Positions 55,101 through 56,843 of a DNA stretch of 56,843 nt are shown in pieces (the stretch's first letter is position 1; every line of letters starts with the position of its first letter). This stretch comes from Lachnospiraceae bacterium (GTDB taxonomy: Bacteria > Bacillota > Clostridia > Lachnospirales > Lachnospiraceae), in contig JAFXVI010000038.1 in assembly GCA_017524595.1 (NCBI GenBank), positions 1 to 56,843 on the forward strand, in the 5' to 3' direction. The notes under the pieces are model-generated. The model was given only the letters and a program-made list of their open reading frames with translations, was not told the origin of the DNA and made no database searches. Made by a program: the position numbers and the translations under genes.

Positions 55101-56843
55101 TCAGTCTCTATGCTTCTCGTATTCATCTTATCGGTATTCATACCAAAATAGATCATATCATAATCGACATTGATGTCCTCAATACGACCTATGAATTGAG
55201 CAGTAGTCATTTGGGTGACTATTATTTTGGCTCCATCCTGATCAATAAGCGGATTATCCCTGTCTCCGTGAACGAAAAGCTTGGAGCCTACAATATTACC
55301 GTTATCATCTACTTCTTCAGATTCCGTAGACAGATCATAGGATGCGCATGGCTCTATCTCCAAAATACGCATTTCTCCCTTATGCTCGCCTGCCGCACGT
55401 TTTTTTCTGAAACCGATGATATAACGTATTGCAGTAGCTTCTGAAATGGTCTTATCAAGCTCCTTGAGCTTCTCTGCCTTGCGATACAGGTTCTCAGTTT
55501 CAACATCTGTCAGTACATCAGCAAAGCCCGCCTTTATTTCCTCAGAATTAAACGCTCTCATGAGCTTATCATTTAATAAGCATGTATATATACCTGTAGA
55601 CTGATTATCTAATTTGCGGTTATATATGTATACATTCTCATTTACAAAATGATTATCATTGCCGCTGAGTGTAATTGCGTCGCTGGATACAGAAAGACCA
55701 TTTACATCATAAAATTCATCGCTTATAGAATATAATGTATTGAAGCACTTATACATATCATCATGTGACAGCCTCAGCTTCTTAATCAGATCGGATGCAA
55801 CCGGTTCTCTGACATAGGTAGTTGAGTTTTCAGACAGAGTCTCATAATCCGTTACTATTCTGTAATCTCCTATTATCGGAATACGGCTCTCTACTATCAG
55901 ACCAAGTATGTTCCTGAACGATCTGACACTTAAATCATTATCGCCATAAGAATAATTATCAAACGAATCTCCTATACAATATTGTGCATCACCAGACATC
56001 ACAGCAATAAACCTTGCTGAAGTAATATCCTCCGCTGTAACTTTGGAAGCGGGCCTGGTATAGACTTCAACAGGCAGCTTATCACACTGCTCACCGGCAT
56101 CTCTGTCAAGGATATTTCTCTTAAACCACTCATTATTGGTAATATTTATTTTGTAATATATTTCAGCACCACGGATATGATACGGCTTAATATCAGCATT
56201 ATTTTGCCAAAACCTCAATGCTGTCTTTTCACTCATAAAACTGTAATTACCATTACCAAAATCATAATCATATATGAAAAGATCTTCAGGGCACTCATCA
56301 CGTACAACAATCACGCCACGACCGGTAATATTAGGCACAAGCGCCCCCTTTTCAGAAGATATATCAATAATATACTGTGCTCCGGTATCCTGTTCGCATG
56401 GTCTGAAATTATTAACACTGTAAAAGTCCTGATTTTGCAGTGTATCTGTATACTCAAAACCAAGGATATAATACGATGCGGCACCTCTTTGTTCATTTAT
56501 AGACGCTTCTTCTTCATTTTCGCCTGTATTATCACCTTCTGCTAAATCCTGGGCTTCATTATCCTCCGAATCTTGCAATACTGTTTGATCACCATCAAAT
56601 ACAACTTCGTCTTCGCGCTCATCAAATGCACCGGTTCCATCTTCTATAACTATACCATTATCTTCTCCTGCATTAACAGCTTTGGCGTCTTCCTTAAGTA
56701 TCTCGGCATCTCCAGGACCAGCATCCTTAGGCGATATCACACCTTTCCCATCATCTAACGCAGACAGGGTTACTGTTGGTGATGCTGATGAAAATGTATC
56801 TTCATTCTCATGCTCCTCTGTGGTAACGCTGGTTGCAGAAAAG
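52154..56843 (-). CDS. Giant secreted DUF5057-type protein, N-terminus beyond window edge
   Basis: At least 1562 residues; the frame is open to the right edge, 34 codons beyond the first possible internal start (GTG at 56740), so the true start is outside. The first ~130 residues seen are acidic and low in complexity (a linker), then a non-repetitive region. Two similar Rossmann-like blocks occur: YDMIYFGMNTDKM ... LKDFVNAGFPIVMDDS (about 575-715) and YDMVIMGFGDCY ... IKDFVNSGHSILFTHD (about 1040-1085), the pattern of DUF5057. EF-hand-like DVNADGKYS and DLNMDGL loops suggest calcium. No C-terminal sorting motif or helix. It heads the pilin/glycan operon, so a surface or pilus-tip role is plausible. 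Confidence 0.72.
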   Translation of the reverse strand, partial: FSATSVTTEEHENEDTFSSASPTVTLSALDDGKGVISPKDAGPGDAEILKEDAKAVNAGEDNGIVIEDGTGAFDEREDEVVFDGDQTVLQDSEDNEAQDLAEGDNTGENEEEASINEQRGAASYYILGFEYTDTLQNQDFYSVNNFRPCEQDTGAQYIIDISSEKGALVPNITGRGVIVVRDECPEDLFIYDYDFGNGNYSFMSEKTALRFWQNNADIKPYHIRGAEIYYKINITNNEWFKRNILDRDAGEQCDKLPVEVYTRPASKVTAEDITSARFIAVMSGDAQYCIGDSFDNYSYGDNDLSVRSFRNILGLIVESRIPIIGDYRIVTDYETLSENSTTYVREPVASDLIKKLRLSHDDMYKCFNTLYSISDEFYDVNGLSVSSDAITLSGNDNHFVNENVYIYNRKLDNQSTGIYTCLLNDKLMRAFNSEEIKAGFADVLTDVETENLYRKAEKLKELDKTISEATAIRYIIGFRKKRAAGEHKGEMRILEIEPCASYDLSTESEEVDDNGNIVGSKLFVHGDRDNPLIDQDGAKIIVTQMTTAQFIGRIEDINVDYDMIYFGMNTDKMNTRSIETEDVTAGRATQEDYNAQVKMTDYNDLNMDGLVYSNVGDYAYMQIHLAGMLDNEYVSGTKGNGGVKSAMVIKTGNDRDVYKTRYGGNDITQEKVNALKDFVNAGFPIVMDDSFFIRNTDQTYSINKCKVDTASYMYSFIESVMNEDNVFKLSNLSPGLFDFYLNLSKPKLTMYGNAAASMTTTQNVYKDTEDGYFYVPFNFSIDNKGAVSATDDYYVNLYIDVNADGKYSATQESVDFTRLVNSDSGEVISKTGGTYAVRPGVTYYGTYRLSGSQAGVIPWRIVVKQSGNTLRRANATGYYQMSNTKPEIKVLQINSVDVESVDNGRGSNEGNASYLERSNLKHGDNYEVSLRRDGWIQKIEGVYHSTWNMQQEYEAGSGNKFYDLLTDNCVPYDIKITTVTSTEFSAMSPTYSARVRARYRINDAQVRTLNTTRRNQMSVEINGYDEELRNSIKQEYSDAIAAYDMVIMGFGDCYVAPNMIAVEAIKDFVNSGHSILFTHDCTSMMSTLVDENGYSSGTVYNGIRLLDTYSANTGYECNEKLRNLVGMDRYNVLNEAKDGTYVHDSIYKPRTSRTDSNKITSSQIHGFTYGNINTSGYFGTQYKDVYEKASPNKNVTEPLANLKDIDHTHDDYGWIDNYRNPENGSDVDPNCDSYDKRHHIHTVGQYYDMSVKKVNGGQITEYPYKLPDKFPVANTHEQWFQLDVTADDDFDGESDIVVWYCLDDSGLVDDEAKNGKPADMYAMSPGDVRNNYYIYNKGNVTYSGVGHSDVMKGDSENEMKLFINTIVAAYRSGLHAPDITFKEGYAGKRNTDNIYITYDEQLDISQHADQGEIIGVTKDVYFMPEQVSLVQNAEFVSHTMSAKFYYEVPAGTTGATTIRYNTNEYTVKELPVDTTSVTYMDPETGAILEGDLNNLKNGAVHKVSFAMDAMGAFMGSGSNLKNTINLFVVATDSVTNSKTGVNSTMTSTAAANIVRTEVFDLD

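Noticed and set aside
1-56843. tRNA, rRNA, tmRNA, insertion sequences, prophage genes, attachment sites
   Set aside because: None recognised on either strand. Gaps between genes are all below about 220 bases and show no cloverleaf or transposase remnants.

Overview
The window reads as ordinary chromosome of a Gram-positive anaerobe of the class Clostridia, most likely family Lachnospiraceae. Pointers are a (Re)-type citrate synthase next to an NADP isocitrate dehydrogenase and rex, HemZ, DUF5662, DUF5050, DUF815 and DUF5057 proteins, a class B sortase beside BspA-type leucine-rich-repeat surface proteins, an ECF folate transporter subunit, a YbiT-type ABC-F protein, and frequent GTG/TTG starts behind strong GGAGG sites. 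Almost every gene is on the minus strand; only an ABC-F/HAD pair (26.5-28.9 kb) and a DUF5050 gene (34.1-35.1 kb) are on plus. I found no rRNA, tRNA, insertion sequence, prophage or CRISPR array, and no gene-free stretch above 300 bases.

Layout in plus-strand order. 0-7 kb: an operon transcribed leftward from a clear promoter at about 7.0 kb: (Re)-citrate synthase, isocitrate dehydrogenase, the redox repressor Rex, a coiled-coil protein, the NAD(P)HX repair enzyme and alanine racemase, followed by yebC (cut by the window edge) with its own promoter. 7-15.4 kb: a cell-surface operon of class B sortase, a 1505-residue LRR protein with a TPKTG sorting signal, and a 989-residue LRR paralogue without that signal. 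15.4-26.3 kb: housekeeping genes: rel (ppGpp), an MBL hydrolase, hemZ, hisS, aspS, a zinc-ribbon membrane protein, a DUF5662 protein and a CorC/CNNM-type membrane protein. 26.3-34 kb: the ABC-F/HAD pair converging on a polyphosphate operon (DUF815 AAA+, Ppx, Ppk1). 34-42.5 kb: DUF5050 protein, a paired small DMT transporter, a CbiT-like methyltransferase homologue, folC-folT, metA, ligA and an RluF-type pseudouridine synthase.

42.5-56.8 kb is the accessory-looking part. Four class III-signal pilin-like proteins (two pairs of paralogues), a fifth pilin-like protein that lacks the prepilin peptidase site, and a TPR-like protein are interleaved with a giant secreted DUF5057 protein (at least 1560 residues, cut by the right edge), an FAD protein of the UDP-galactopyranose-mutase/amine-oxidase type, a GT-C glycosyltransferase and a Wzy-like polytopic protein. 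No pilus ATPase, platform protein or prepilin peptidase lies in the window. I infer a surface fibre or secretion assembly coupled to glycan synthesis; this is the best candidate here for an undescribed system.

Two of the pilin promoters are near copies of each other, and each sits directly behind a terminator. Other regulatory curiosities are a palindromic divergent promoter at 34.0 kb, a terminator buried inside an opposing gene at 35.2 kb, and a 29-nt inverted repeat pair tied to ligA.
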